Source: Rariglobus sp. (lineage in GTDB: Bacteria > Verrucomicrobiota > Verrucomicrobiia > Opitutales > Opitutaceae). Taken from it: DNA of 64,000 bases. Shown here one piece after another: positions 34,035-42,338 of the stretch. The position numbers and the translations under genes were made by a program. Below the pieces are notes generated by a model. It ran no database searches. It worked only from the letters and a program-made list of their open reading frames with translations, and had not been told where the DNA came from. The DNA lies in contig JAQSWS010000052.1 of assembly GCA_029266495.1 (NCBI GenBank), positions 18,634 to 82,633 on the forward strand, in the 5' to 3' direction. Position 1 is the stretch's first letter. Every line of letters starts with the position of its first letter.

Positions 34035-35797
34035 GCCTGGGCAAACGCGTCGCGAACGACCGCGGCGATGTGATCGGCGGCCTCGGCGACCGGCACCTTG
34101 ATGACGTCCTTTTTGGCGCGCCACTTGAGTTCGATCACCCCCGCAAGCAGTCCCTTGCCGCCGATGGTGATGCGCAGCGGGATGCCGATCAGATCGGCAT
34201 CCTTGAACTTCACGCCCGGACGCTCCTCGCGATCGTCGATGAGCACGTCGGCGCCCGCCTGTTCGGCGACGGAGGCGAGTTTCTTCGCCAGCTCCGCGGG
34301 TTCGGGAACGGACGGATCAAGCAGCGTGATGATGACCTGGAACGGCGCGACCGACCACGGCCAGATGATGCCGTCGTTGTCGTGGCTCTGCTCGATGACG
34401 GCCTGCAAGGTGCGGCTGATGCCAATGCCGTAGCAGCCCATCACCATCAGGTGGGATTGCTTCTGGTCATCGGTATAGACCGCGCCGAACTTCTCGGAGT
34501 ATTTCGTGCCGAGCTTGAAAATGTGGCCGACCTCGATGCCGCGTTTCACCTGGAGCGGCTGGCCGTTCTTCGGATCGGGCTCGCCCGGACGCACGCGGCG
34601 GAAGTCGCCGAACCGGGTGATCGCAAGATCGCGGGTCACGTTGACGTTGCGCACGTGGAAACCGTCCTTGTTGGCACCGGTCACGCCATTGCCGATGAGG
34701 CGGATGGCATGGTCGGCGAACACACCGGCGAGCGCGGACGGATCCTTGATGCTGCCCTTGACCGCGCCGAGGCTGCCGGGTTTCGCGCCGAGGACCGGCT
34801 CGATCTCCTCGGGCGTGGCGGCGCGCGTAAGCGTGAAGCCAAGGGAGCCAAGCTTGGCCTCCTCCAGTTCGTCGTTGCCGCGCAGGATCACAAGGAAGGG
34901 TTTCCCGTCGCCGATGTAGACGAGGGTCTTGAACTGCCTGTCGCCGGAAACCGAATACGGAGCGGCCTCGAGGGCGGCGATCGTGATGACGCCGGGGGTG
35001 GCGAATTCCTCGATCGCGCCGGCAGGCGCGGCGTCGGCGAGATCGGCGGGCACGAGGGCGCTGGTGGCTTTTTCGCGGTTGGCCGCGTAGCCGCTGGCCT
35101 CGTTGTAGATCACGTCGTCGTCGCCGATTTCGGCGGGCACCATGAACTCGTGGGAGAAACTGCCGCCCATCACGCCGGTGTCGGCCTCGACGGCGATGGC
35201 GGTCACGCCGATGCGTTTGAAAAAGCGCGCATAGGCGTCCTTCATCGCGAAGTAGCTCTTCACCGCACCCTCGTCGGTGGCGTCGAAGGAGTAGGCGTCC
35301 ATCATCACGAACTCACGGGCGCGCATCAGTCCGAAGCGAGGGCGGATCTCGTTGCGGAACTTGGTGGCGATCTGGAAAAAATTCTTGGGAAGATCGCGGT
35401 AGCTGGTGATCTCGTTTTTCACCAGCGGGGTGATGATTTCCTCGTGGGTCGGTCCGAGCACGAACTCGGGTTCGCGCGAACGGCCCTTGTTGGCGCCGGC
35501 GTTGTCGACGCGGAACATGATTTCGCGGGCGGCGGCCCAGCGCGGACCCTGCTCCCAGGTTTCCACGGGATGGATATGCGGCATCCACAGCTCGATCGCG
35601 TCGGAGACCTCAAGTTCCTCGCGACAGATCTGGGAGATCTTCTGCATGACGCGCAGGCCGAGCGGCATGTAGGTGTAGAGACCGCCACCGAGCTTGCGCA
35701 CGATGCCGGCGCGCATGAGCAGCTTGTGAGAGGCAATCTCGGCGTCGGCGGGGCTGTCGCGCAGGGTGGAAATATGGAACTTGGACCAAGTCTTCAT
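34031..35797 (-). CDS. proS: Prolyl-tRNA synthetase (bacterial type with editing insertion)
   Basis: ProS charges tRNA-Pro. The 588-residue product has class II motifs: motif 1 around RKLGGGLYTYMPLGLRVMQK, motif 2 FRNEIRPRFGLMRAREFVMMD, and motif 3 GCYGIGISRTLQAVIEQ. An INS editing domain lies between motifs 2 and 3 (about 225-405), making it the long bacterial type. A C-terminal anticodon-binding domain ends with a short helix. Start 35797 (MKTWSKFHISTLRDSPADAE) matches family N-termini; 39 upstream in-frame codons run into a REP-like repeat and are not coding. It heads the clpS unit. Confidence 0.96.
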   Translation of the reverse strand: MKTWSKFHISTLRDSPADAEIASHKLLMRAGIVRKLGGGLYTYMPLGLRVMQKISQICREELEVSDAIELWMPHIHPVETWEQGPRWAAAREIMFRVDNAGANKGRSREPEFVLGPTHEEIITPLVKNEITSYRDLPKNFFQIATKFRNEIRPRFGLMRAREFVMMDAYSFDATDEGAVKSYFAMKDAYARFFKRIGVTAIAVEADTGVMGGSFSHEFMVPAEIGDDDVIYNEASGYAANREKATSALVPADLADAAPAGAIEEFATPGVITIAALEAAPYSVSGDRQFKTLVYIGDGKPFLVILRGNDELEEAKLGSLGFTLTRAATPEEIEPVLGAKPGSLGAVKGSIKDPSALAGVFADHAIRLIGNGVTGANKDGFHVRNVNVTRDLAITRFGDFRRVRPGEPDPKNGQPLQVKRGIEVGHIFKLGTKYSEKFGAVYTDDQKQSHLMVMGCYGIGISRTLQAVIEQSHDNDGIIWPWSVAPFQVIITLLDPSVPEPAELAKKLASVAEQAGADVLIDDREERPGVKFKDADLIGIPLRITIGGKGLLAGVIELKWRAKKDVIKVPVAEAADHIAAVVRDAFAQA

Positions 35798-35867
35798 GAG
35801 GGCTCGCGAACGAAGCACCGCACCCGGCGCGGAGCAAATGTTATTCGTGGGAGGGAGCCTCCTTCCC

Positions 35868-35931
35868 GTGCAGGGCTGGCGCTTGCGCCACGTCTCGGCC
35901 GAAAAAAGAGGCACGCCGCAAGCGACGGCCC
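35868..35931. repeat. REP-like double hairpin, copy 2
   Basis: The element starts GTGCAGGGC and ends GGCCCC. It contains hairpin TGGCGC-TT-GCGCCA (35877-35890) and hairpin CGCCGC-AA-GCGACG (35914-35927, one mismatch). It is closely similar in sequence to copy 3 at 53445-53509 and shares the TT/AA double-hairpin plan with copy 1. It lies between the TPR lipoprotein gene and proS. Confidence 0.7.
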
Positions 35932-35942
35932 CGGACCCAATC

Positions 35943-36446
35943 CTACAGGGCCAGCGCCTTGAATTCGGCGGTCTGGAATGTGCGCGGGAAGCCGCGGGGG
36001 CCGGCCTGCTTTTTCAGCTCCGCGCTGTCCGGGTGCTCCTTGACGCTTTTTTCCAAGAGCTTGAGGGCCTCATCGGTCTTGCCAAGAAGCGCGAGAACGA
36101 AGGCCTGCTGGGCAAGTTCCTCGGGGCGTTTGTCGGCCTCATAACGGTCTTCATGCAAGCCGAGTGCTTTTTGATAGGCTTTGCGCGCGCCGTCCTTGTT
36201 CTCCTGTTTGCGAAGCGCCATCCCGAGGGACACCCAATACTCGGGCATGTCGTCATGCAACTTGAGCGCCCGCTGGATCAACTCCTCGGCCCGGGAATAT
36301 TCGCGAATGGACATCGCAAATTGTGCTTCGCTGACGAGCGCAGCCGCCTCCTTTTTGGCCACTTCGGGCACTTCCTTGGGCTGCTTCGAACAACCGGAGG
36401 CAAGCAGGGCGGCGGCACAGGCGAGAACAAAAAACAAACGCGTCAT
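35943..36446 (-). CDS. TPR-containing lipoprotein
   Basis: The 167-residue protein has a lipoprotein signal (MTRLFFVLACAAALLASGC; lipobox ASG-C). Two to three tetratricopeptide-like helical pairs follow (AEELIQRALKLHDDMPEYWV; ARKAYQKALGLHED; ALKLLEKSVKEHPDSAELK). TPR lipoproteins scaffold protein complexes; the place right after pilB (14 bp) suggests a pilotin-like or assembly role for type IV pili, but this is inference. Start 36446 was chosen because the signal peptide begins there. Confidence 0.8.
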   Translation of the reverse strand: MTRLFFVLACAAALLASGCSKQPKEVPEVAKKEAAALVSEAQFAMSIREYSRAEELIQRALKLHDDMPEYWVSLGMALRKQENKDGARKAYQKALGLHEDRYEADKRPEELAQQAFVLALLGKTDEALKLLEKSVKEHPDSAELKKQAGPRGFPRTFQTAEFKALAL

Positions 36447-36460
36447 GGTGGATGGGGGAA

Positions 36461-38167
36461 TCACAAGTCGGGCGGAACGTTCGCGATGGCTTCTTCGATC
36501 GTGGTCATGCCCTCCTTGACCTTGAGCAGGGAGTCCTGGTGAAGGGTCTTCATGCCGTTGCGCATGCAGATTTTTTTAAGTTCGGCGGTCTCCATGCCCT
36601 TGTTGATCCCCTCGATGAGTTCCTCGGTGGTGATCATGAGTTCGTGAATGCCAACGCGTCCCTTGTAACCCGAACCGCCGCACTTGGGACATCCCTTGGG
36701 CGCGGCCTTGTAAATGGGGCCGCTCCAGCCGAGGGCCTTTTCGAGCAGCTCCTTCTCTCGGGCGGTGGGCTCGGTCTGCACCTTGCACGTCTTGCACACG
36801 CGGCGCATCAGACGCTGGGCGCACACGCACAACAGGGACGACGAGATCATGAACGGCTCGATGCCCATGTCGGTGAGACGGGCGATCGTGCTGGGCGCGT
36901 CGTTGGTGTGGAGCGTGGAAATCAGCAAGTGACCGGTGAGCGCCGCTTCAACGGAGATGTTGGCGGTTTCCTTGTCTCGAATTTCGCCGACCAGAATGAT
37001 GTCGGGGTCCTGGCGAAGGAAGGCGCGGAGCGCGCTCGCAAAGGTGAGCCCGATCTGCCGGTGCATCTGCATCTGGTTGATGCCGGCGAGCGTGTATTCG
37101 ATCGGGTCCTCGGCGGTGCGGATGACGAGTTCGGGGGAGTTGATCTCGTTGAGCGCCGAGTAAAGGGTCATCGACTTGCCGGAGCCGGTCGGACCGCAGT
37201 GCAGGATCATGCCGTAGGGCTGGCGGATGACGTCGCGATATTTTTCCAGGTTCTCCGCGGAGAAGCCGAGGGCGGTCATCGGCAGCGTGGATTTCTGCTT
37301 GTCGAGAATACGCATGACCACGCCTTCGCCGTGGTTGAGCGGCGCGGTGGATACGCGCAAATCGATATCGATGCCCTTCTTCGTGTATTGCTTGAAAACA
37401 ATGCGTCCGTCCTGGGGCAACCGGCGCTCGGAAATATCGAGGTTGCACATGATCTTCAGGCGGGCGACGAGCGACGGACCGACCTTCGCGGGGAGGCGAA
37501 GCTTTTCATGGCAAATGCCGTCGATCCGGTAGCGGACGATGATCTCCTTTTCCCAAGGCTCGATGTGAATGTCGGACGTGCCGGCAAAGTAGGCGTCTTC
37601 GATGATGCGATTGGAGAGCTGGATGATCGGGCCGGAATCCTCGCTGACGCTGTCCTCCTCGATGGCCTCGGAGATGGCGCCGAATTCGGCGCCGATCTGC
37701 TTGACCACGTCCTCGAAACCGGCCGCAGGCTGGTTCTCGCGGGCAAACTTTTCCTTGATGTCCTTTTCACGCCCCAGAAGGCGGGCGACCTTCATGCCAG
37801 TCATCTCCTGGATCTTGGCCGGGATCGAAACCTCGAACGGATTCGAGAAGGCCACCAGCAGGGTATCGCCCACCTGCCCCACCGGCAGCACCAGATGCTC
37901 CTGGCAGAATTCCTGCGGGATGCGTTCGAAGGTCTGCGGTGTCACCCGCCAGCGGGAGACGTTGTAGGGCGCCATGCCGACGGCGCGGGCACGGGCGACG
38001 AAAATCTGGAAAGGCGTGAGCCGGTAATCGTCGATGAGAAGCTTGTCGAGGGCGTCGCCGTTGAGGTCGTCCGGATGATGGACGAGCGTGTCGCGCTGGG
38101 CATCGGTCAGGCGGCCCATTTCCACGAGCCGGCTGACGATCTGGGTCTGGATTTTTCCTAGAGGCAT
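36461..38167 (-). CDS. pilB: Type IV pilus/type II secretion assembly ATPase PilB/GspE
   Basis: The 568-residue hexameric ATPase powers pilus extension from the cytoplasm. It has an N-terminal MshEN domain (about 1-150) and linker, then Walker [13 protein letters not shown], the Asp box [15 protein letters not shown], Walker [15 protein letters not shown] and the His box [12 protein letters not shown]. The tetra-cysteine zinc site is present (CKTCK and [12 protein letters not shown]). Length is standard for PilB. A separate MshEN-like protein is encoded 6 bp upstream. Whether it serves a pilus or a secretion system cannot be decided because pilC, pilT and pilins are not in the window. Confidence 0.9.
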   Translation of the reverse strand: MPLGKIQTQIVSRLVEMGRLTDAQRDTLVHHPDDLNGDALDKLLIDDYRLTPFQIFVARARAVGMAPYNVSRWRVTPQTFERIPQEFCQEHLVLPVGQVGDTLLVAFSNPFEVSIPAKIQEMTGMKVARLLGREKDIKEKFARENQPAAGFEDVVKQIGAEFGAISEAIEEDSVSEDSGPIIQLSNRIIEDAYFAGTSDIHIEPWEKEIIVRYRIDGICHEKLRLPAKVGPSLVARLKIMCNLDISERRLPQDGRIVFKQYTKKGIDIDLRVSTAPLNHGEGVVMRILDKQKSTLPMTALGFSAENLEKYRDVIRQPYGMILHCGPTGSGKSMTLYSALNEINSPELVIRTAEDPIEYTLAGINQMQMHRQIGLTFASALRAFLRQDPDIILVGEIRDKETANISVEAALTGHLLISTLHTNDAPSTIARLTDMGIEPFMISSSLLCVCAQRLMRRVCKTCKVQTEPTAREKELLEKALGWSGPIYKAAPKGCPKCGGSGYKGRVGIHELMITTEELIEGINKGMETAELKKICMRNGMKTLHQDSLLKVKEGMTTIEEAIANVPPDL

Positions 38168-38173
38168 GGCGGC

Positions 38174-38701
38174 TTATTTCGAGGCGGCGGGGGCGGGCGC
38201 CTTGCCGGCGGCGCGGGCCTCCTCCAGTTTTTCAAAGTAGTCGGCGAGCACTTCCTGGGTGGTGCCATACCAGACCACGGGTCCGCCGAGTTGTTTTTCC
38301 CAATAGGCTCGCACGGCGGGGCTCAGGTAGTAGGCGGTGGCGACAAAATACACGTCCTCCTCGCGGTCAAAGGGCATCGACCACGTTGCCCAGCAGGCGC
38401 CCAGTTCCAACGTGAGACGCAAATCATCGGGCACATCGTAGGAACGGAGGTCGATCAGACCGACGCCATGTTCGTCCATCACATGTTGAAGAACGTCGGC
38501 CTCTTTCACGACCTGCAGCTCGAAGGCGAGGATGGAGAGCACCGAACCCTTGCGATAATCACCGGTGGAAATGAGTTCCAGCAGGCGCTCGTTGGCGGCC
38601 TCGAGGTTGTCGATCTTGACGAGGTTGGCCTCGACGAGGTGCGCACCGAGGAGACGGTTCGCCCGCATCAGCAGGGAGCGGTGTTCGGGACTCAAACTCA
38701 T
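38174..38701 (-). CDS. Stand-alone MshEN/GspE-N-like protein
   Basis: The 175-residue soluble protein resembles the N-terminal domain of PilB/GspE ATPases. A helical LLGAHLVEANLVKIDNLEAANERL segment is followed by VLSILAFELQVVKEADVLQHVMDEHGVGLIDLRSYDVP, the pattern of MshEN repeats, and then a WSMPFDREEDVYFVATAYYLS strand region. MshEN domains in other proteins bind cyclic di-GMP; I cannot confirm the binding residues. It lacks an ATPase domain. Being 6 bp upstream of pilB, it may regulate that ATPase in trans. The tail is Ala/Pro-rich. Confidence 0.7.
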   Translation of the reverse strand: MSLSPEHRSLLMRANRLLGAHLVEANLVKIDNLEAANERLLELISTGDYRKGSVLSILAFELQVVKEADVLQHVMDEHGVGLIDLRSYDVPDDLRLTLELGACWATWSMPFDREEDVYFVATAYYLSPAVRAYWEKQLGGPVVWYGTTQEVLADYFEKLEEARAAGKAPAPAASK

Positions 38702-38718
38702 AGGAAGGATGGCGGTGA

Positions 38719-39744
38719 TCAGGCGGTTTTTTTGATGAGGCGCGGCTTGCCGCCATGCTTGATGACGCGCTTGCGCAGAGCCAGCTTGAGCTCCTCAAGG
38801 CCTTCGCCGGTGATGCAGGAGATCTTGAGGACGTCGACCTTGTGGCGGGTCTTGAATTTCTTGAGATTCGCGGCGGCGGCCGGGACGTCCATCTTGTTGG
38901 AGACAACGACGCGGGGCTTTTTAAGGAGGCTCTTGTCGTAGAGTTTTAACTCGTTGACGAGGGTCTGGTAGTCGTCGCGCGGGTCGCGATTATCGGTGCC
39001 CGCCATGTCGATGAGGAACATGAGCAGCGTGCAGCGCTCAATATGGCGCAGGAACCGGTGGCCGAGACCGCGATTCTCGCTGGCGCCCTCGATGAGGCCG
39101 GGCACGTCCGCAATGAGCAGGCGGTCGAACGTCTCGGGATATTCGATCACGCCGATCTGCGGATGCAGGGTGGTGAAGGGATAGGCGGCGGTCTTCGGAC
39201 GTGCCTTCGTGATGCGGGTGGTGAGGGACGATTTGCCGGCGTTGGGAAAACCGACGAGACCGATGTCCGCGATGCTTTTGAGGACGAGGCGAAACTTGCC
39301 GCCTTCGCCGGGCTGGCCGGCATTGGCACGCTTGGGTGCGCGATTCGTGGCGGTTTTGAAGTGAATGTTGCCCCAGCCGCCATTGCCGCCTTTGCAGAGA
39401 ACGATCTGCTGGCCGTCTTCGATCAGTTCGGCGACGGCTTTGCCGGTCTCCTCATCGATCACGACGGTGCCCAGCGGAAGGCGAAGGATGCAGTGCTCGC
39501 CCTCCTTGCCGTAACAATCGGCGCCCTGGCCGTGTTCGCCGGCCTTGGCGCTCCAGTGCGGCTTGTATTTGTAGTCGATGAGATTGTTCGTGTCGTCGTC
39601 GCCGAGCAGGATGACATCGCCTCCGCGACCGCCATCGCCTCCGTTGGGACCACCCCAAGGCTCGTATTTTTCGCGGCGGAAGCTCACGGCTCCACGACCA
39701 CCATCACCGGCTTGAACTTTGATTACGCACTCGTCGACAAACAT
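38719..39744 (-). CDS. obgE: GTPase Obg/CgtA
   Basis: Obg is an essential ribosome-associated GTPase. The 341-residue product has the glycine-rich OBG fold (MFVDECVIKVQAGDGGRGAV and GGPNGGDGGRGGDVIL) and a G domain with G1 GLVGFPNAGKSSL, G3 IADVPGLIEGAS and G4 SNKMD. The C-terminal OCT domain found in some species is absent, as in E. coli-length proteins. It is the first gene of a minus-strand run through pilB to proS. rplU and rpmA, which often precede obg, are not upstream; the 271 bp before it hold no gene I can support. Confidence 0.95.
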   Translation of the reverse strand: MFVDECVIKVQAGDGGRGAVSFRREKYEPWGGPNGGDGGRGGDVILLGDDDTNNLIDYKYKPHWSAKAGEHGQGADCYGKEGEHCILRLPLGTVVIDEETGKAVAELIEDGQQIVLCKGGNGGWGNIHFKTATNRAPKRANAGQPGEGGKFRLVLKSIADIGLVGFPNAGKSSLTTRITKARPKTAAYPFTTLHPQIGVIEYPETFDRLLIADVPGLIEGASENRGLGHRFLRHIERCTLLMFLIDMAGTDNRDPRDDYQTLVNELKLYDKSLLKKPRVVVSNKMDVPAAAANLKKFKTRHKVDVLKISCITGEGLEELKLALRKRVIKHGGKPRLIKKTA

Positions 39745-40015
39745 GAGGCATCATGGTGCACAAAGGATCGCGCTTGCCAAGGGGTGCCTTTGCAAAGGGA
39801 GGGTAAATCCGCGGCAAGCGGCACACCCGTTGAAGACTGCGCCCGCCTGGATCCGATCATCGCCATCAAAACATGGGGCGACACGGTGGACCCGTGAAAG
39901 CACGCGGATAGGTGAATGCCCCCAGATTTCCGCCAGTAATCAGCAATAACCATATTTGCGGTCAGCGATGCGCTAACACGTCCGGAGCGAATCGGGGTAA
40001 GGTGCCACCGCCCCT

Positions 40016-42226
40016 ATGAAAACACCTACCCCTGTTGAAATGGACTCGCTACGTCGTGCCCGCTGGCTGCCGCTTTGCCGGTTGCAACGAACGGCGATGG
40101 CCCTGATCGGTTCGCTGGCTCTCGGCGGAACCTTGCGTGCGGTCGACCCCGCACCGCTCGTGCCCGGCACCTGGACCTTGCAGTTTCAGGACGACTTCGA
40201 CGGCACAACCGTCAACGGCGCGAAGTGGCGCCTCGGTTCGCATCACTCCGGCATCGCCGGCTCCGCCGGTAATTCACCGCAGAACATCTCCGTCGCGGAC
40301 GGAACACTGAAGCTGAAGGCCGAGCAGCGCGCCGTCACCTACAGTGGAACCAACTACAGTTACGCCACCGGCGAGGTCAGCACGTTCTTCAACCACCGCC
40401 AGCAAAACGGCTACATCGAGGCGCGGCTCAAATACCCCGCCGTCACCGGCCTCTGGCCCGCCTTCTGGTTGATGCCCGACCGGGCCAGCTACGGCTGGCG
40501 AGACGCCTATCGGCGCTCCTACCTCAAGTTCGATCTGACCGGCGTGAACCTCGCCTCCGTGACGAGCGCCACGCTCAAGCTCACCGTCTCCTCGTTGGAA
40601 ACCGGAGGCATCAACAACCTCGTGTTCATGAAGCTCGCCGATGACACGTGGAGCGAGTCGACGATCACCTGGAACAACAAACCGGTTCCCGATCCGATCT
40701 GGCTCGCGCAACGCTGGAACAACCTGGTGTCCTCCGGCTCGGAGATCACCGCCGACGTGACCGCCTACGTCGCGCAGGAAATGGCCGGCGACAAGAAGAT
40801 CAGTTTCGTCCTCGCCGACACGTTCATGCGCACGAAGCTGCTCGCGTTTCACAGCAGCGAGGCGGGCAACGCCGCCAACCGTCCCCAACTCGTGATCGAT
40901 GGCGTGGCCTACACCGCCACCGAGGACGCCACGGTTCGCTGGGGCACACTGGCAAATACCAACTACGGAAACGCCAATGACCTTGGCGTGAAGGACGATT
41001 GGGGCGACACCGCCACGACCTTTAACGGCGGCATGGAGGTGGACGTCATGGAGAGCCTCGGCATCTGGGGCGCCAACGTCACCCAGCACGCGCTCCACTG
41101 GGACGGTTATGGCTCCTCCCACAAAACGGCCGGATGGCCCAACATCACCTACACGCCCACTCCCGACAACTTCCACACCTATGGTCTTTACTGGGAGCCG
41201 GGGCTGCTCGCCTTCTACGTCGACGGCATCAAGACCGCGGAATACGTCAACTCCCGCGTGATGAGCGTGCCTGCCTACTTCCTCCTCTCGCTGCAAATGG
41301 GCGGCTGGGGCAACAACAACCCCGGCCCACAGGTGAACAATCAGGTGATGGAAGTCGACTGGGTGCGCTCATGGAGCGGCACGCGCGCCGCCCCCATCAC
41401 CGTGACGGTGGACAATGCCGGCACCGCCGACGTCGAGACGACCGGAACCTGGATCTCCTCCACCGCCAACGCCGGTTACCACGATATCGACTACGCGCAT
41501 GACGACAACGCCGGCAAGGGCACCAAGACCTTCACCTTCCTGCCTCCGTTGCTGGCGGATGGCGAATATCTCGTCTATGCCCGCTGGCCGGCCGCAATCG
41601 ACAACGCCACCAACACCCCGATCGATATCGTTTCGTCCAAGGGCGCGGTTTCCACGGTCACCGTCAACCAGCAGCAGGGTGGCGGGCAGTGGAACTTCCT
41701 CGGCACCCACAACCTCGCCGTGCTCACGGCCGAGGCGACCATCCGCACCACCGGCACCAACGGCTTCGTGACCGCCGATGCAATGCTCTTCCAGCCCGCG
41801 CCAACGACCGGCTTTGTCACCGTGGACAACACCGACACCGCCTACGTCGCCTCCACCGGCACCTGGTCGGCCTCGACCAGCGTGCCCGGCTACCTCGGGA
41901 CGAATTACGTGCACGACGGCAACACGGCCAAGGGAACCAAGACGTTCTCCTTCAAACCCGCGGTTGCCGCCGCCGGCGATCACCTCGTGTATGCACGCTG
42001 GCCGGCCGATGCCAACCGCGCCAGCAACGTGCCGGTGGACATCGTCAAGGCGGACGGCTCCGTCGCGACGGTGATCGTCAACCAGCGGGTGAACAACAAC
42101 ACGTGGACCGCCCTCGGCGTGTTCCCGCTCTCGCCAACGAATGCGGAAATCAAGATCCGCACCACCGGAACCAACGGCTTCGTGATGGCCGACGGTGTGC
42201 GCGTCGTCCCGGTGATCGCGCCGTGA
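40016..42226 (+). CDS. Secreted GH16 family glucanase/agarase-like enzyme with inserted DNRLRE-like domain and two golvesin-like domains
   Basis: The 736-residue protein has a signal peptide (ending about residue 42) and a GH16 jelly roll in two parts: residues about 50-155 (FDGTTVNGAKWRLGS, GLWPAFWLMPDR) and about 336-455. The catalytic EVDVME motif gives Glu341, Asp343 and Glu346; HALHWDGYG and NFHTYGLYWEPG follow. Between the parts, residues about 158-335 read as a DNRLRE/CBM96-like module (YLKFDLTG, SATLKLTV, ITWNNKP). Its usual opening strand (DATVRWGTLANTNYG) comes last, as if permuted. Two golvesin C-terminal-like repeats end the protein (about 460-594 and 600-733). It likely cleaves a beta-glucan or galactan outside the cell. 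Confidence 0.88.
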   Translation: MKTPTPVEMDSLRRARWLPLCRLQRTAMALIGSLALGGTLRAVDPAPLVPGTWTLQFQDDFDGTTVNGAKWRLGSHHSGIAGSAGNSPQNISVADGTLKLKAEQRAVTYSGTNYSYATGEVSTFFNHRQQNGYIEARLKYPAVTGLWPAFWLMPDRASYGWRDAYRRSYLKFDLTGVNLASVTSATLKLTVSSLETGGINNLVFMKLADDTWSESTITWNNKPVPDPIWLAQRWNNLVSSGSEITADVTAYVAQEMAGDKKISFVLADTFMRTKLLAFHSSEAGNAANRPQLVIDGVAYTATEDATVRWGTLANTNYGNANDLGVKDDWGDTATTFNGGMEVDVMESLGIWGANVTQHALHWDGYGSSHKTAGWPNITYTPTPDNFHTYGLYWEPGLLAFYVDGIKTAEYVNSRVMSVPAYFLLSLQMGGWGNNNPGPQVNNQVMEVDWVRSWSGTRAAPITVTVDNAGTADVETTGTWISSTANAGYHDIDYAHDDNAGKGTKTFTFLPPLLADGEYLVYARWPAAIDNATNTPIDIVSSKGAVSTVTVNQQQGGGQWNFLGTHNLAVLTAEATIRTTGTNGFVTADAMLFQPAPTTGFVTVDNTDTAYVASTGTWSASTSVPGYLGTNYVHDGNTAKGTKTFSFKPAVAAAGDHLVYARWPADANRASNVPVDIVKADGSVATVIVNQRVNNNTWTALGVFPLSPTNAEIKIRTTGTNGFVMADGVRVVPVIAP

Positions 42227-42238
42227 GATCAGGAGCGT

Positions 42239-42298
42239 TGTAGTCGAAAGCCACTACATCGGGGGACGGCCGTCATCGGACCGTCCCCCGATTTTTTT
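42239..42298 (+). terminator. Strong rho-independent terminator of the GH16 gene
   Basis: A first small hairpin (TGTAGT/ACTACA, 42239-42258) is followed by a perfect 10-bp stem, CGGGGGACGG/CCGTCCCCCG (42260-42269 with 42281-42290), then A and seven T (42292-42298). It stops plus-strand transcription 40 bp before the convergent end of ftsZ. Confidence 0.88.
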
Positions 42299-42338
42299 GG
42301 GCGAAGAAGACCGGCGGGGCTTCCTCCGCGGGGCATGC

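Noticed and set aside
34070..35962. Plus-strand open frame of 630 codons opposite proS
   Set aside because: Shadow of proS, which has all class II synthetase motifs on the minus strand.
39745..40015. A gene between obgE and the GH16 gene
   Set aside because: Short frames on both strands show no motif or domain, and rplU/rpmA, the usual obg neighbours, are not there. I see only a presumed divergent promoter region.
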